64,000 nt of DNA from Corynebacterium camporealensis (lineage in GTDB: Bacteria > Actinomycetota > Actinomycetes > Mycobacteriales > Mycobacteriaceae): the NCBI RefSeq assembly GCF_000980815.1, contig NZ_CP011311.1:2387811-2451810 (forward strand), in the 5' to 3' direction. The notes below the pieces were generated by a model that saw only the letters and a list, made by a program, of their open reading frames with translations, was not told the origin of the DNA and made no database searches. Of the stretch, positions 25,534-33,904 are shown piece by piece. The translations under genes and the position numbers were made by a program. Positions within the stretch are counted from its first letter, which is position 1. Each line of letters begins with the position of its first letter.

Positions 25534-27756
25534 TTAATTGCGCAGCGGTTTGCGGGTGGCCGCCATGTGGGCGGTGCGCTCGATGTTGGCGGGCCAGGTG
25601 AGGGTGGGGACGACGAAGTCGATTTCGCGGTCGCAGTACTCGTCGAAGGTGAGTTCTTCGATGTCGGTTTCGGCGGTGTACTGCTTGACCAGTTGCTTGA
25701 TGATTGCGTGGTCGTTGTCGGTGGTGTCCTCGAGTGGCCAGTCCTTATCTAGCGCAGAACCGCTGGGTGCTGCCTCGGGCTTGTACAGCGGGAGGAGGGT
25801 GTTGGGGCGGGGGCTGTAGTCATCGGCAAGCGTTTCTGCTTCCTTAATGGCCCGGGCGAGCACGTGCTGCGCGGACATGAGGATGACATCCTCGTCGCGC
25901 AGGGCTTCAGTGTCGCGGGCCAGGAAGGCATTCGGGGCGGGCTTGGCCGAGGCGATGAAATCGAAGGCGCGCTGGTAGTAGTCCTCGTGGCCGGCGAGGT
26001 AGTTGCGCTCCAGCATGGCGACGGTGCCGTTCCAGCCAGGGTAAAGACCGACGTTGCGCTCTGGGAAACCAATCTTGGCATCGGCGTGTGCGACCAGGCG
26101 GTCGCAAGCCATGGCGAGTTCGCCACCACCGCCGAGTGCCACGGAACGCACCGCGCCAACAATGGGCAGGGGTGCGTTGCGGAGTTTCCTCATCGTCTGC
26201 GAGCCGTCGGTAATCAGCTCGCGGATGCGGTCGACGTCGCCTTCCTCGGCAGCCTTTGCGATAGACGGCAGGTCAGCGCCCGCGGAGAAGGCGCGTGCTT
26301 CATCATTGCCGATGACCAGGGCGCGAATATCGTGCTCGTCGACGCTGTCAATGACCTCGCGGAGGAAGGCCAGCGCGCTAGTCGGCAGGGAATTGAGTGG
26401 GGTGTGCAGGTCGATGATGCCCACGCCATTGTCCAGGCGGTGGAGGCTGCCAGCGTCGGTTTTAATGACGGTCTTAGCACCCTCGTCGAGGAGACCTGCC
26501 AGAGTGACGACCCCGGCGCGCGGTGGGTAGTCGACGACCTCGCCTTCGGTATTAAGAACCTTGTCCGTATCCGGGTAGAAGCCATCCTGGGCCTTGCCCA
26601 GCAATTCCGGCACGTCGTTGCCGTAGGCTTCGCGGACCCAGTCGAGGCCAATGCTGTCGGCGAGGGCGAAGATGCCCTTCTTCCAGCCGAAGCCGAGTTC
26701 GAGGCCTTCGTCGATAAGCCCGACGTGCTCAGCGATCTCTGGTGCGACCTCGCAGCAGTAGCGCAGGGTCTCCAGAAATACCTGGCGGGCGAAGCGACCG
26801 GCAGGGGAGTCGGTCTCCATGACGGCGCGGGGTTCTTTGTGCTCGAGGGCCGGATCCTCCGGCTTGATGCGCTCGCGGTAGGTGTAGTCAGCGGTGATGG
26901 TTTCACCCCGGCCGCGGTAGAAGCCGCCTTCGCCGGTACGGCCAGTCAAGCCGCGTTCGACCAGGCCAGCGATGAATTCGTCCTTGCCCAGCGGTACGTC
27001 GAAGAGGCGGTCGTTCTTCGGCAGGGCACCTTCCAGGGAACCCCAGATAGGCTTGACCAGCTGCAAGCCGATGAAGTCTAGAAGGCCATAGATACCGGTG
27101 CGCGGGATGCCGAAGGGGCGGCCGAAGGCGGCATCGGCAAGCTCTGGCTCCAGGTCGTGATCCCTGGCTGCCTGCACGCCTGCTGCCATCCAGAAACAGC
27201 CCACGCGGTTCGCGATGAAGCCCGGGGTGTCGCGGCAATCCACCGCGGTCTTTCCCAGCTGCTGGTCAATGGCGGTGCGCAGCGCCTCGCGGGTGTCGTC
27301 GTTTTCAGCGATGAGCTCAACGAGCTGCATGACCTTCGGCGGGTTGAAGAAGTGGGTGATGCCAAACTTCTCCGGGCGCTTGATGCCCTCCTTGAGCTTG
27401 GCCAGCGGCAGGGTAGAGGTATTCGAGGTCAGGAAGGCATGCTCGCTTAAGTGCGGCTCAACCTTGGCGTAAAGCTCATGCTTGGCGTCGATGTCTTCGA
27501 AGATGGCCTCGACGACCCAATCGACATCCTCGAGCAGGTGCAGGTCCTCTTCGGTGGAACCAATCTGGATGTTGCCAGCGTGCTCCGGGTGGTAGAAACC
27601 GCGGCGCTTGAGCTGGATATCCACACCCTTCTGCGCACCCTCACGCTGGACGTCAAGCAAAACGACGTCGAAGCCTGCGGAAGCCATCAACGCGGCAATA
27701 CCCGAACCCATCGAACCCGCACCAACGACGGCGGTCTTGGTAATCTGCGTGCTCAT
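25534..27756 (-). CDS. fadN: Bifunctional 3-hydroxyacyl-CoA dehydrogenase / enoyl-CoA hydratase (FadN-type order)
   Basis: Enzyme of 740 residues. The N-terminal NAD-binding domain starts VVGAGSMGSGIAALMASAG, followed by the dehydrogenase domain (SNTSTLPLAKL, ITHFFNPPKVMQLVEL, CRDTPGFIANRV). A crotonase domain occupies about residues 450-650 (AFSAGADLPSI, then ALGGGGELAMACDRLVAHA). Dehydrogenase-first order is that of Bacillus FadN rather than E. coli FadB. It directly abuts the thiolase gene upstream, so the two form one operon handling hydration, oxidation and thiolysis of acyl-CoAs. Confidence 0.85.
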   Translation of the reverse strand: MSTQITKTAVVGAGSMGSGIAALMASAGFDVVLLDVQREGAQKGVDIQLKRRGFYHPEHAGNIQIGSTEEDLHLLEDVDWVVEAIFEDIDAKHELYAKVEPHLSEHAFLTSNTSTLPLAKLKEGIKRPEKFGITHFFNPPKVMQLVELIAENDDTREALRTAIDQQLGKTAVDCRDTPGFIANRVGCFWMAAGVQAARDHDLEPELADAAFGRPFGIPRTGIYGLLDFIGLQLVKPIWGSLEGALPKNDRLFDVPLGKDEFIAGLVERGLTGRTGEGGFYRGRGETITADYTYRERIKPEDPALEHKEPRAVMETDSPAGRFARQVFLETLRYCCEVAPEIAEHVGLIDEGLELGFGWKKGIFALADSIGLDWVREAYGNDVPELLGKAQDGFYPDTDKVLNTEGEVVDYPPRAGVVTLAGLLDEGAKTVIKTDAGSLHRLDNGVGIIDLHTPLNSLPTSALAFLREVIDSVDEHDIRALVIGNDEARAFSAGADLPSIAKAAEEGDVDRIRELITDGSQTMRKLRNAPLPIVGAVRSVALGGGGELAMACDRLVAHADAKIGFPERNVGLYPGWNGTVAMLERNYLAGHEDYYQRAFDFIASAKPAPNAFLARDTEALRDEDVILMSAQHVLARAIKEAETLADDYSPRPNTLLPLYKPEAAPSGSALDKDWPLEDTTDNDHAIIKQLVKQYTAETDIEELTFDEYCDREIDFVVPTLTWPANIERTAHMAATRKPLRN

Positions 27757-28929
27757 TTATGCTGCCTCCTCGTTTTCGATGATGATGGCAATGCCCTGGC
27801 CACCGCCAATGCACATGGTGACCATGCCGTAGCGCTTGTTTAGCCTGCGCAGCGCGTAAAGAATCTTTGTGGTCAAAATGACGCCGGTCGCACCCACCGG
27901 GTGACCGTGTGCCACCGCGCCGCCATAAATATTGGTCTTCTCCGGGTCCAGGCCCAGCTCATCTTGCACGGCAATGGCCTGCGCGGCGAAGGCTTCGTTG
28001 GACTCGATAAGGTCGATGTCCTCGATGTTCAGACCCGCCTTGTTCAGAGCCTTCGGTACTGCGGCGATAGGGCCTAAGCCCATGCGGGTGGGGTCCACAC
28101 CAGCAATACCCCAGCTGACCAGGCGGCCGAGGGGTTGTACATCATGCTTGGCGATGTCATCCTTGCCCGCCAGCACCACCGCCGCCGCACCGTCATTGAT
28201 GCCGGAGGCGTTACCGGCGGTGACGGTGCCGTCCTTCGCGAAGGCCGGCTTGAGCTTAGCTAGCTTGTCGACGCTGGTATCGCGAACGTGCTCATCATGG
28301 CTGAAGGTGCCGCGCTTGGTCTCCACGGCAACGATTTCCTCATCGTGTACGCCTTCTTCCTGCGCCTTGGCTGCACGGCGCTGGGACTGTGCGGCAAAAG
28401 CGTCCTGACGCTGGCGGGAAATGTCGCGGTCCTGGGCAACATTTTCTGCCGTAACGCCCATATGTCCGGTACCGAAGGGACAGCTCAACGCGCCGGTCAG
28501 CCAGTCATAGAGCTTGCCTTCGCCCATGCGCTTGCCAAAGCGTGCACCTTCGACGGAGTAGGGCGCCTGGGACATGTTCTCCACACCAGCAGCGAGTGCG
28601 GCCGTGGCATCGCCGTCGCGAATCTGCTGCGCGGCGCTAATGATTGCCTGCACACCAGAACCGCACAGACGGTTGACGTTCATCGCGATGGAGGAGTCCT
28701 CCATGCCTACGCTCTTGGCAATCTTGCGGGAGATATAAAGGTCGCTCGGCACCACCGGCAGCACATTCGCCACCACTGCAGATTGCAGCTCATTCGGCTC
28801 AAAACCCGAACGCTCAATCGCCTCTTTTGCGGCAAAAGAACCTAATTCCTCCAAGCTAAACTTGGACAAAGAGCCACCAAACTTACCAATTGGCAACCTA
28901 GCAGCTCCCACAAAGTACACGTCAGTCAT
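27757..28929 (-). CDS. fadA: Acetyl-CoA C-acyltransferase (thiolase)
   Basis: Thiolase of 390 residues with the nucleophilic Cys in VNRLCGSGVQAI (about residue 92), GGAVAHGHPVGATG (catalytic His) and the C-terminal Cys in CIGGGQGIA. It is the first gene of the thiolase-fadN operon. GGAGACT precedes the ATG, and a 16-bp palindrome matching the TetR operator is 20 bp upstream. Confidence 0.9.
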   Translation of the reverse strand: MTDVYFVGAARLPIGKFGGSLSKFSLEELGSFAAKEAIERSGFEPNELQSAVVANVLPVVPSDLYISRKIAKSVGMEDSSIAMNVNRLCGSGVQAIISAAQQIRDGDATAALAAGVENMSQAPYSVEGARFGKRMGEGKLYDWLTGALSCPFGTGHMGVTAENVAQDRDISRQRQDAFAAQSQRRAAKAQEEGVHDEEIVAVETKRGTFSHDEHVRDTSVDKLAKLKPAFAKDGTVTAGNASGINDGAAAVVLAGKDDIAKHDVQPLGRLVSWGIAGVDPTRMGLGPIAAVPKALNKAGLNIEDIDLIESNEAFAAQAIAVQDELGLDPEKTNIYGGAVAHGHPVGATGVILTTKILYALRRLNKRYGMVTMCIGGGQGIAIIIENEEAA

Positions 28930-28948
28930 TCATAGTCTCCTTCACAAT

Positions 28949-28964
28949 ACGAATCACTATTCGT
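28949..28964. promoter_or_regulatory. TetR operator candidate at the thiolase promoter
   Basis: ACGAAT-CACT-ATTCGT is a perfect 6-bp-arm palindrome with a 4-bp spacer, 20 bp upstream of the thiolase start. Its reverse complement recurs with one mismatch at 24185-24200. It links the two outward transcription units of the cluster to one regulator. Confidence 0.65.
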
Positions 28965-29019
28965 TTTGCGAAGTAGCCTACGTCACAATTGAGATCCGTG
29001 CAAGGGTTCCGCGCTCGCA

Positions 29020-29035
29020 TGTTTCACGTGAAACC
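29020..29035. other. parS site (intergenic, upstream of trpL)
   Basis: TGTTTCACGTGAAACC matches the conserved ParB-binding 16-mer in 15 positions, with a perfect palindromic core. It lies between the thiolase and trp operons. Confidence 0.85.
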
Positions 29036-29084
29036 TCTCTACCCCCGCAATGGTGGCGGCGATCTCATTGGTGTCTGGAGGTGC

Positions 29085-29090
29085 TACAGT
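29085..29090 (+). promoter_or_regulatory. -10 box of the trp operon promoter
   Basis: TACAGT lies 7 nt before the trpL ATG, so transcription would start at or next to the leader start codon. No convincing -35 element is visible. Confidence 0.5.
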
Positions 29091-29097
29091 AAACGGC

Positions 29098-29139
29098 ATG
29101 CTGAAGATCAACACTGCAAACTGGTGGTGGCACGCGTAG
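29098..29139 (+). CDS. trpL: trp operon leader peptide
   Basis: A 13-codon frame MLKINTANWWWHA with three consecutive Trp codons (29122-29130), just before a terminator/antiterminator structure and the trpE gene. Ribosome stalling at the Trp run senses charged tRNA-Trp. The start fits a leaderless transcript. Confidence 0.92.
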   Translation: MLKINTANWWWHA

Positions 29140-29192
29140 TACGCGGGCCGATTTTTCGCATGACATTTAGGGCTCGCATCTGCGGGCCTTTT
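29133..29192 (+). promoter_or_regulatory. trp attenuator
   Basis: Segment 1 CGCGT (29133-29137) pairs with ACGCG (29141-29145). Segment 2 GCGGGCC (29143-29149) and segment 4 GCGGGCC (29182-29188) are identical and compete for segment 3 GGCTCGC (29171-29177). The 3:4 hairpin has a 4-nt loop and is followed by TTTT (29189-29192), making the terminator. 2:3 pairing during stalling at the Trp codons would prevent it. A second small hairpin follows at 29193-29207. Confidence 0.85.
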
Positions 29193-29282
29193 GGCGTTTT
29201 CGACGCCCTACAGCTCGCGGACTGAGCAAACTTGAAATAATAGATTAAACGACAGAAATTAACTTTCCGCGAAAGGGCAGAC

Positions 29283-30809
29283 ATGCCATTTAGTACTGCG
29301 AAGCGCGCTATCACGTATAGCACTGACGCTTCCGCTATCTTCGATACGCTGGCCCAGCCGCAGGACACATTGTTGCTGGAAGCAGCTGATATTGAGTCCA
29401 AGAAGAATCTGCAATGCCTGGCTATCTTGCAAGGTGCACTGAAGGTCACGTGCCGGGGACAAGAAGTCACCGCGAAGGCCCTCACGCCGGCGGGCGATGC
29501 ACTCTTAGAAGACCTCCGTTCGCAATTTGCTGAGCGCGAGATTGCTGCCGATGACCGCAGCGTCACCTTCGGCTTTGAATTCTCCACTGCAGTCGATGAG
29601 CGGGAGCGTCTGCGCGATCACTCGACGGCAGATATTTTGCGCGCACTGCAGAATACCGAGCTTTATGGCTCCGACTCTTTGCCCTTCTTAGGCGGTGGTT
29701 TCGCCTTTGATTACCTCGCCACCTTTGAGCATCTGCCGGAGGTAGAGGAGGGGATTAATGATTATCCCGATTACGAGTTCGTCGTTGCCGAGACACTGTT
29801 GCGCCTGGACCACCTGAATGAGACTGCAGAGTTGGAAGGGTGGGGCATCGATAAGCAACAGCTCGATGCAGAACTCGAGCGCCTGGCCGAACTGGCAGAG
29901 AACCCCCAAGCACCCAAGCCGGCACCGCAACTAGAGCACCTGCGCGCAACCGCCAGCATTGATGACGCGACTTTCCGCGGGCAGGTCACCGAACTGCAGA
30001 AAAACATTTACAACGGCGATATTTATCAGGTTGTCCCGGCGCGCGCGTTCACGATGGATTGCCCGAGTGCGTTTGCGGCTTATCGGCAGTTGCGCGAGAC
30101 GAACCCGTCGCCGTATATGTTCTACGTGCGCGGTGCAGATTATGAGCTTTTCGGTGCTTCGCCGGAGTCGAATCTGAAGTTCAGCCCGGAGAGTAGGGAA
30201 GTGCAGCTGTATCCGATTGCGGGTACGCGTCCGCGCGGGCTGAATCCGGATGGCAGCATCAATCATGAACTGGATATTCGCAATGAGCTAGAGATGCGCA
30301 CCGACACCAAAGAGGTCGCGGAGCACACCATGCTTGTGGATCTTGCCCGCAATGATTTAGCGCGCGTGGCCGTGCCGCAGACCCGCCGCGTAATGGACCT
30401 GTTGCAGGTGGACCGCTACTCCCGCGTGATGCACTTGGTTTCCCGTATTGCGGCGAAGCTGCACCCGGATTTTGATGCGCTCGATGCGTATCGCGCGTGC
30501 ATGAACATGGGCACGCTGACTGGTGCGCCGAAGTTACGGGCGATGGAGTTGATTCGGGACGTCGAAAAGCAGCGGCGCGGTTCTTATGGTGGGGCCGTGG
30601 GCTACTTGCTTGGCGATGGCGCCATGGACAACTGCATCGTTATCCGCTCCGCTTTCGTGAAGGAGGGCCAAGCCATCGTCCAGGCTGGCGCCGGTGTGGT
30701 GCGGGATTCCGTGCCCCAGGCCGAGGCCGATGAGACCCTGCACAAGGCTTATGCCGTGCTGCACGCGATTGCCCAAGCCCATGGTTGCCAGCTGGAGGTG
30801 CAACGATGA
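29283..30809 (+). CDS. trpE: Anthranilate synthase component I
   Basis: Enzyme of 508 residues making anthranilate from chorismate with TrpG. The chorismate-binding C-terminal half shows PSPYMFYVRGADYELFGASP, PIAGTRPRG, MLVDLARNDLARV and GTLTGAPKLRAMELI. The N-terminal feedback region reads LLLEAADIESK, where the E. coli enzyme has LLLDSADIDSK. The Ser linked to tryptophan feedback inhibition is therefore Ala (about residue 34). AAAGGG precedes the ATG. The stop overlaps the trpG start (ATGA). Confidence 0.97.
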   Translation: MPFSTAKRAITYSTDASAIFDTLAQPQDTLLLEAADIESKKNLQCLAILQGALKVTCRGQEVTAKALTPAGDALLEDLRSQFAEREIAADDRSVTFGFEFSTAVDERERLRDHSTADILRALQNTELYGSDSLPFLGGGFAFDYLATFEHLPEVEEGINDYPDYEFVVAETLLRLDHLNETAELEGWGIDKQQLDAELERLAELAENPQAPKPAPQLEHLRATASIDDATFRGQVTELQKNIYNGDIYQVVPARAFTMDCPSAFAAYRQLRETNPSPYMFYVRGADYELFGASPESNLKFSPESREVQLYPIAGTRPRGLNPDGSINHELDIRNELEMRTDTKEVAEHTMLVDLARNDLARVAVPQTRRVMDLLQVDRYSRVMHLVSRIAAKLHPDFDALDAYRACMNMGTLTGAPKLRAMELIRDVEKQRRGSYGGAVGYLLGDGAMDNCIVIRSAFVKEGQAIVQAGAGVVRDSVPQAEADETLHKAYAVLHAIAQAHGCQLEVQR

Positions 30810-31438
30810 ACAACCCGCACGTGGTGCTGATCGATAACCACGATTCCTTTGTCTACAACCTAGTCGATGCGCTTGCTGGCTTTGAGACCACGGTCTTCCG
30901 CAACACCGTCAGCGTCGATGAGGTGCTCGCCGCCAAGCCGGACATCATTTGTTTCTCGCCTGGTCCTGGCTACCCCGCGGATGCCGGCAACATGATGGCC
31001 ATCCTCGACCGCGTGCTCGGCGAGATCCCGGTCCTGGGCATCTGCCTGGGCTTTCAGGCCCTGCTGGAGCACTTCGGCGGCACCGTGGAGCCCTGCGGTC
31101 CGGTGCACGGTAAGTCCTTAGCAATGACGCTTTCCGATGCCGGCGCTCATCACCCTGTCTTCGACGGCCTCACCGTGGACAAGGAGCCGGACCATCCCGA
31201 ATACGTCGGCACACAAGTTCCCGTGGCTCGCTATCACTCGCTCGGTTGCACGAACCCACCGGAAGAGCTACGCGTACTCGCCACGACGGAGACCGATATC
31301 GGCGATGTCGTCATGGCTGCCGAAACCCACGACGGAACGGCGTTTGGCATGCAGTACCACCCGGAGTCGGTGCTCTCACCAACCGGGCCCATCATGCTCG
31401 AGCGCTGCGTTACACAACTTGCGAAGAAACTTCAGTAG
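30806..31438 (+). CDS. trpG: Anthranilate synthase component II (glutamine amidotransferase)
   Basis: A 210-residue class I amidotransferase with VLIDNHDSFVYNLVDAL at the N-terminus, the catalytic Cys in VLGICLGFQALLEHFGG and the His/Glu pair in GMQYHPESVLSP. It supplies ammonia to TrpE. It is not fused to trpD, unlike enteric TrpGD. The ATG overlaps the trpE stop, so translation is coupled. Confidence 0.95.
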   Translation: MNNPHVVLIDNHDSFVYNLVDALAGFETTVFRNTVSVDEVLAAKPDIICFSPGPGYPADAGNMMAILDRVLGEIPVLGICLGFQALLEHFGGTVEPCGPVHGKSLAMTLSDAGAHHPVFDGLTVDKEPDHPEYVGTQVPVARYHSLGCTNPPEELRVLATTETDIGDVVMAAETHDGTAFGMQYHPESVLSPTGPIMLERCVTQLAKKLQ

Positions 31439-31449
31439 AGAGGAACCCT

Positions 31450-32475
31450 ATGTCTAACCCGAACGCACTGGCCACGCTGCAGGCTTTCCTGGATAACCCG
31501 GAGCCCAGCATTGAAGAAGTTATTGAGGCATTTAGCCCGCTGACCGTCGGCGACTACGACGATATTGAAATCGCGGCGCTCTTGGTGCATATCCGCACCC
31601 GCGGTGAGACCTTCGCCGATATTGCGGGCGCTGCAAAGGCTTTCTTGAAGGTCGGTTACCCATTCCCGATTACGGGTGAGGGTCTCATGGACTCCGCCGG
31701 CACAGGTGGCGATGGCGCGAATACCATCAACATCTCTACTGCGGCTTCGCTTGTGGCCTCGGCTGGGGGAGTGAAGATGGTCAAGCACGGCAACCGCTCC
31801 GTGTCCTCGAAGTCTGGTTCCGCAGACGTGCTTGAGGCACTCAACATTCCACTGGACCTTGATTCCGAGCGTGCCGTTCGCCAGTTTGAGGCCTCCAACT
31901 TCACCTTCCTCTTCGCCCCGGCCTACAACCCAGCCGTCGCCCACGCGCAACCGGTGCGTAAGGCGTTGGGCATCTCCACTATCTTCAACACGCTCGGCCC
32001 GTTGCTCTCCCCGGCGCGCCCCAAGCTGCAGATCATGGGTATTGCCAATCCTGCGCAGGGCCAGCTGATTGCAGAGGTCTTCCGCGAGCTCGGCCGTGAC
32101 CGCGCACTCGTCGTCCACGGTGCTGGCACCGATGAGATTGCCACCCACGGCACCACCCAGGTCTGGGAGCTTCGCGATGGCGAAATCACCAACTACACCA
32201 TTGAGCCAGAAGACATCGGTATCGAGGGCCACGAGCTCTCCGACCTCGCCGGTGGCGACGGTGACGAGAACGCCCAACTCATCCGTGATGTCTTCGCCGG
32301 CAAGGGCAAGCCCGCGCATCGCGATGCCATCGTTGCCAGCGCCGGTGCGATGTTCTACTTGGCGGACAAGGCGGCATCGATAAGCGAAGGCGTCGACAAG
32401 GCCCGCTATCTCATCGAGAGCGGGGACGTGGACGCATGGTTGAACAAGCACGAGGAGGCCGACTATGGCGGATAA
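31450..32475 (+). CDS. trpD: Anthranilate phosphoribosyltransferase
   Basis: A 341-residue enzyme that transfers phosphoribose from PRPP to anthranilate. The PRPP loop DSAGTGGDGANTINIST and KHGNRSVSSKSGSADVLEAL are intact. GAGAGGAAC lies before the ATG at 31450. The open frame continues upstream inside trpG, but that part is not trpD-like. The 3' end overlaps trpCF by 11 bp. Confidence 0.96.
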   Translation: MSNPNALATLQAFLDNPEPSIEEVIEAFSPLTVGDYDDIEIAALLVHIRTRGETFADIAGAAKAFLKVGYPFPITGEGLMDSAGTGGDGANTINISTAASLVASAGGVKMVKHGNRSVSSKSGSADVLEALNIPLDLDSERAVRQFEASNFTFLFAPAYNPAVAHAQPVRKALGISTIFNTLGPLLSPARPKLQIMGIANPAQGQLIAEVFRELGRDRALVVHGAGTDEIATHGTTQVWELRDGEITNYTIEPEDIGIEGHELSDLAGGDGDENAQLIRDVFAGKGKPAHRDAIVASAGAMFYLADKAASISEGVDKARYLIESGDVDAWLNKHEEADYGG

Positions 32476-33871
32476 ATTGCCTACTGTTCTCGAGGGCATC
32501 GTCGCGCAGCGCCGCACGCACCTACCTGCTATTCGTCAGCGCCTGGCCCACGTGGACTTAAGTTCGCTGCCACGTTCGGAGCGTTCACTTTACGATTCCC
32601 TGCGCGGGACCAACCGCTTCATCATGGAGTGCAAGTCCTCCTCGCCTTCGCTGGGTCTGATTCGCGAGCACTACGAACCCGGCGCGATTGCGCGCGTGTA
32701 CTCCCAGTACGCCTCGGGCATTTCCGTGTTGTGCGAGCCGGAGCGTTTCGGCGGCGACTACGACCACCTGCAGACCGTCGCGATGTCCACGCATCTGCCG
32801 GTGCTGTGCAAAGACTTCATCATTGACCCCATCCAGGTCTACGCCGCGCGCTACTTTGGCGCGGATGCCATCCTGCTCATGATGTCCATCGTGGATGATG
32901 AGACCTATGGGGAGCTGAAAGCGCTTGCCGATGACCTCGGCCTCGACGTGCTCACCGAAGCCATTACCCGGGAAGAAGTCCAGCGCGCCGTGAACTTCGG
33001 CGTGGATATCATCGGCATTAACAACCGCAATCTCCACGACTTGAGCATCGATCTCAACCGCACTGCGGAACTCTCCGAGTTCATTCCCGATGACAAGGTC
33101 GTCGTCTCCGAGTCCGGCATCCGCAACAACCAGACGGTCCGTCGCCTGGGCGCTTACTCGCACGCTTTCCTCGTCGGTTCGCAGCTGACCTCTCAGCCGT
33201 ACATCGACCGCGCTGCCCGCGAACTGGTCTATGGCCACAACAAGGTCTGCGGCCTCACAACCCGTGGTGCCGCTCAGGCCGCACGCGCCGCCGGTGCCTT
33301 CTACGGCGGACTCATCTTCGCCGAGGGTTCCCCGCGCAATGTTTCACGTGAAACCGCTACGGACATCATCGCGCACGAGCCGGACTTGCAGTACGTCGCC
33401 GTCACCCGTTCCACCGATATCGCAGAGATCAAGGAGCTCGCCTCCATCGCCGGTATTGCTGCCATCCAGTTGCACGCGCCCTACCAAGGTAGTGCCGAGG
33501 CCGAGCAAGCATTGCTTGACGATGTCCGCCAGACCCTAGGGGAGAGCGACATCGAAGTCTGGCGCGCCATCGACATGAAGAATGCGGAAGGCCCGCAATG
33601 GGCGAGTGCTGTGGCACCGGGCGTCGACAAGCTTGTTCTCGACTCCGGCAGCGGCGGCACCGGCACCACTTTCGACTGGAACACTGTGCCTGAGGATGTG
33701 CTCGCCAAGTCGCTACTTGCCGGCGGTATTGAAGCAGAGAACCTCGACGAGGCGCTCGCCGTTGGTACCGCGGGTGTCGACCTTAACTCAGGACTTGAAA
33801 GCGCTCCTGGCACCAAGGACACTGGCCTTATTGCACGAGCTTTCAGCATCATTCGGACTTACCACGATTAA
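32465..33871 (+). CDS. trpCF: Bifunctional indole-3-glycerol-phosphate synthase / phosphoribosylanthranilate isomerase
   Basis: A 468-residue fusion. The N-terminal TrpC domain (about 1-258) shows FIMECKSSSPSLGLI, VLCKDFIIDPIQVY and VVSESGIR. The C-terminal TrpF domain (about 262-468) starts KVCGLTTRGAAQAA and ends near LDSGSGGTGTTFDW and LAGGIEAENL. The fusion is as in E. coli and C. glutamicum. A parS site is embedded at the TrpF coding part (33340-33355, encoding NVSRET). Confidence 0.96.
   Translation: MADKLPTVLEGIVAQRRTHLPAIRQRLAHVDLSSLPRSERSLYDSLRGTNRFIMECKSSSPSLGLIREHYEPGAIARVYSQYASGISVLCEPERFGGDYDHLQTVAMSTHLPVLCKDFIIDPIQVYAARYFGADAILLMMSIVDDETYGELKALADDLGLDVLTEAITREEVQRAVNFGVDIIGINNRNLHDLSIDLNRTAELSEFIPDDKVVVSESGIRNNQTVRRLGAYSHAFLVGSQLTSQPYIDRAARELVYGHNKVCGLTTRGAAQAARAAGAFYGGLIFAEGSPRNVSRETATDIIAHEPDLQYVAVTRSTDIAEIKELASIAGIAAIQLHAPYQGSAEAEQALLDDVRQTLGESDIEVWRAIDMKNAEGPQWASAVAPGVDKLVLDSGSGGTGTTFDWNTVPEDVLAKSLLAGGIEAENLDEALAVGTAGVDLNSGLESAPGTKDTGLIARAFSIIRTYHD
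33340..33355. other. parS site inside trpCF
   Basis: TGTTTCACGTGAAACC lies in the coding sequence, read as V-S-R-E-T in frame. The core palindrome is intact. Confidence 0.85.
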
Positions 33872-33904
33872 CCACTTGGATTAACCACTCAGAAAGGAAT
33901 GGCG

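Noticed and set aside
25864..27081. A 405-codon plus-strand open frame opposite fadN
   Set aside because: It is antisense to a complete bifunctional enzyme, with no domain and no start signals.
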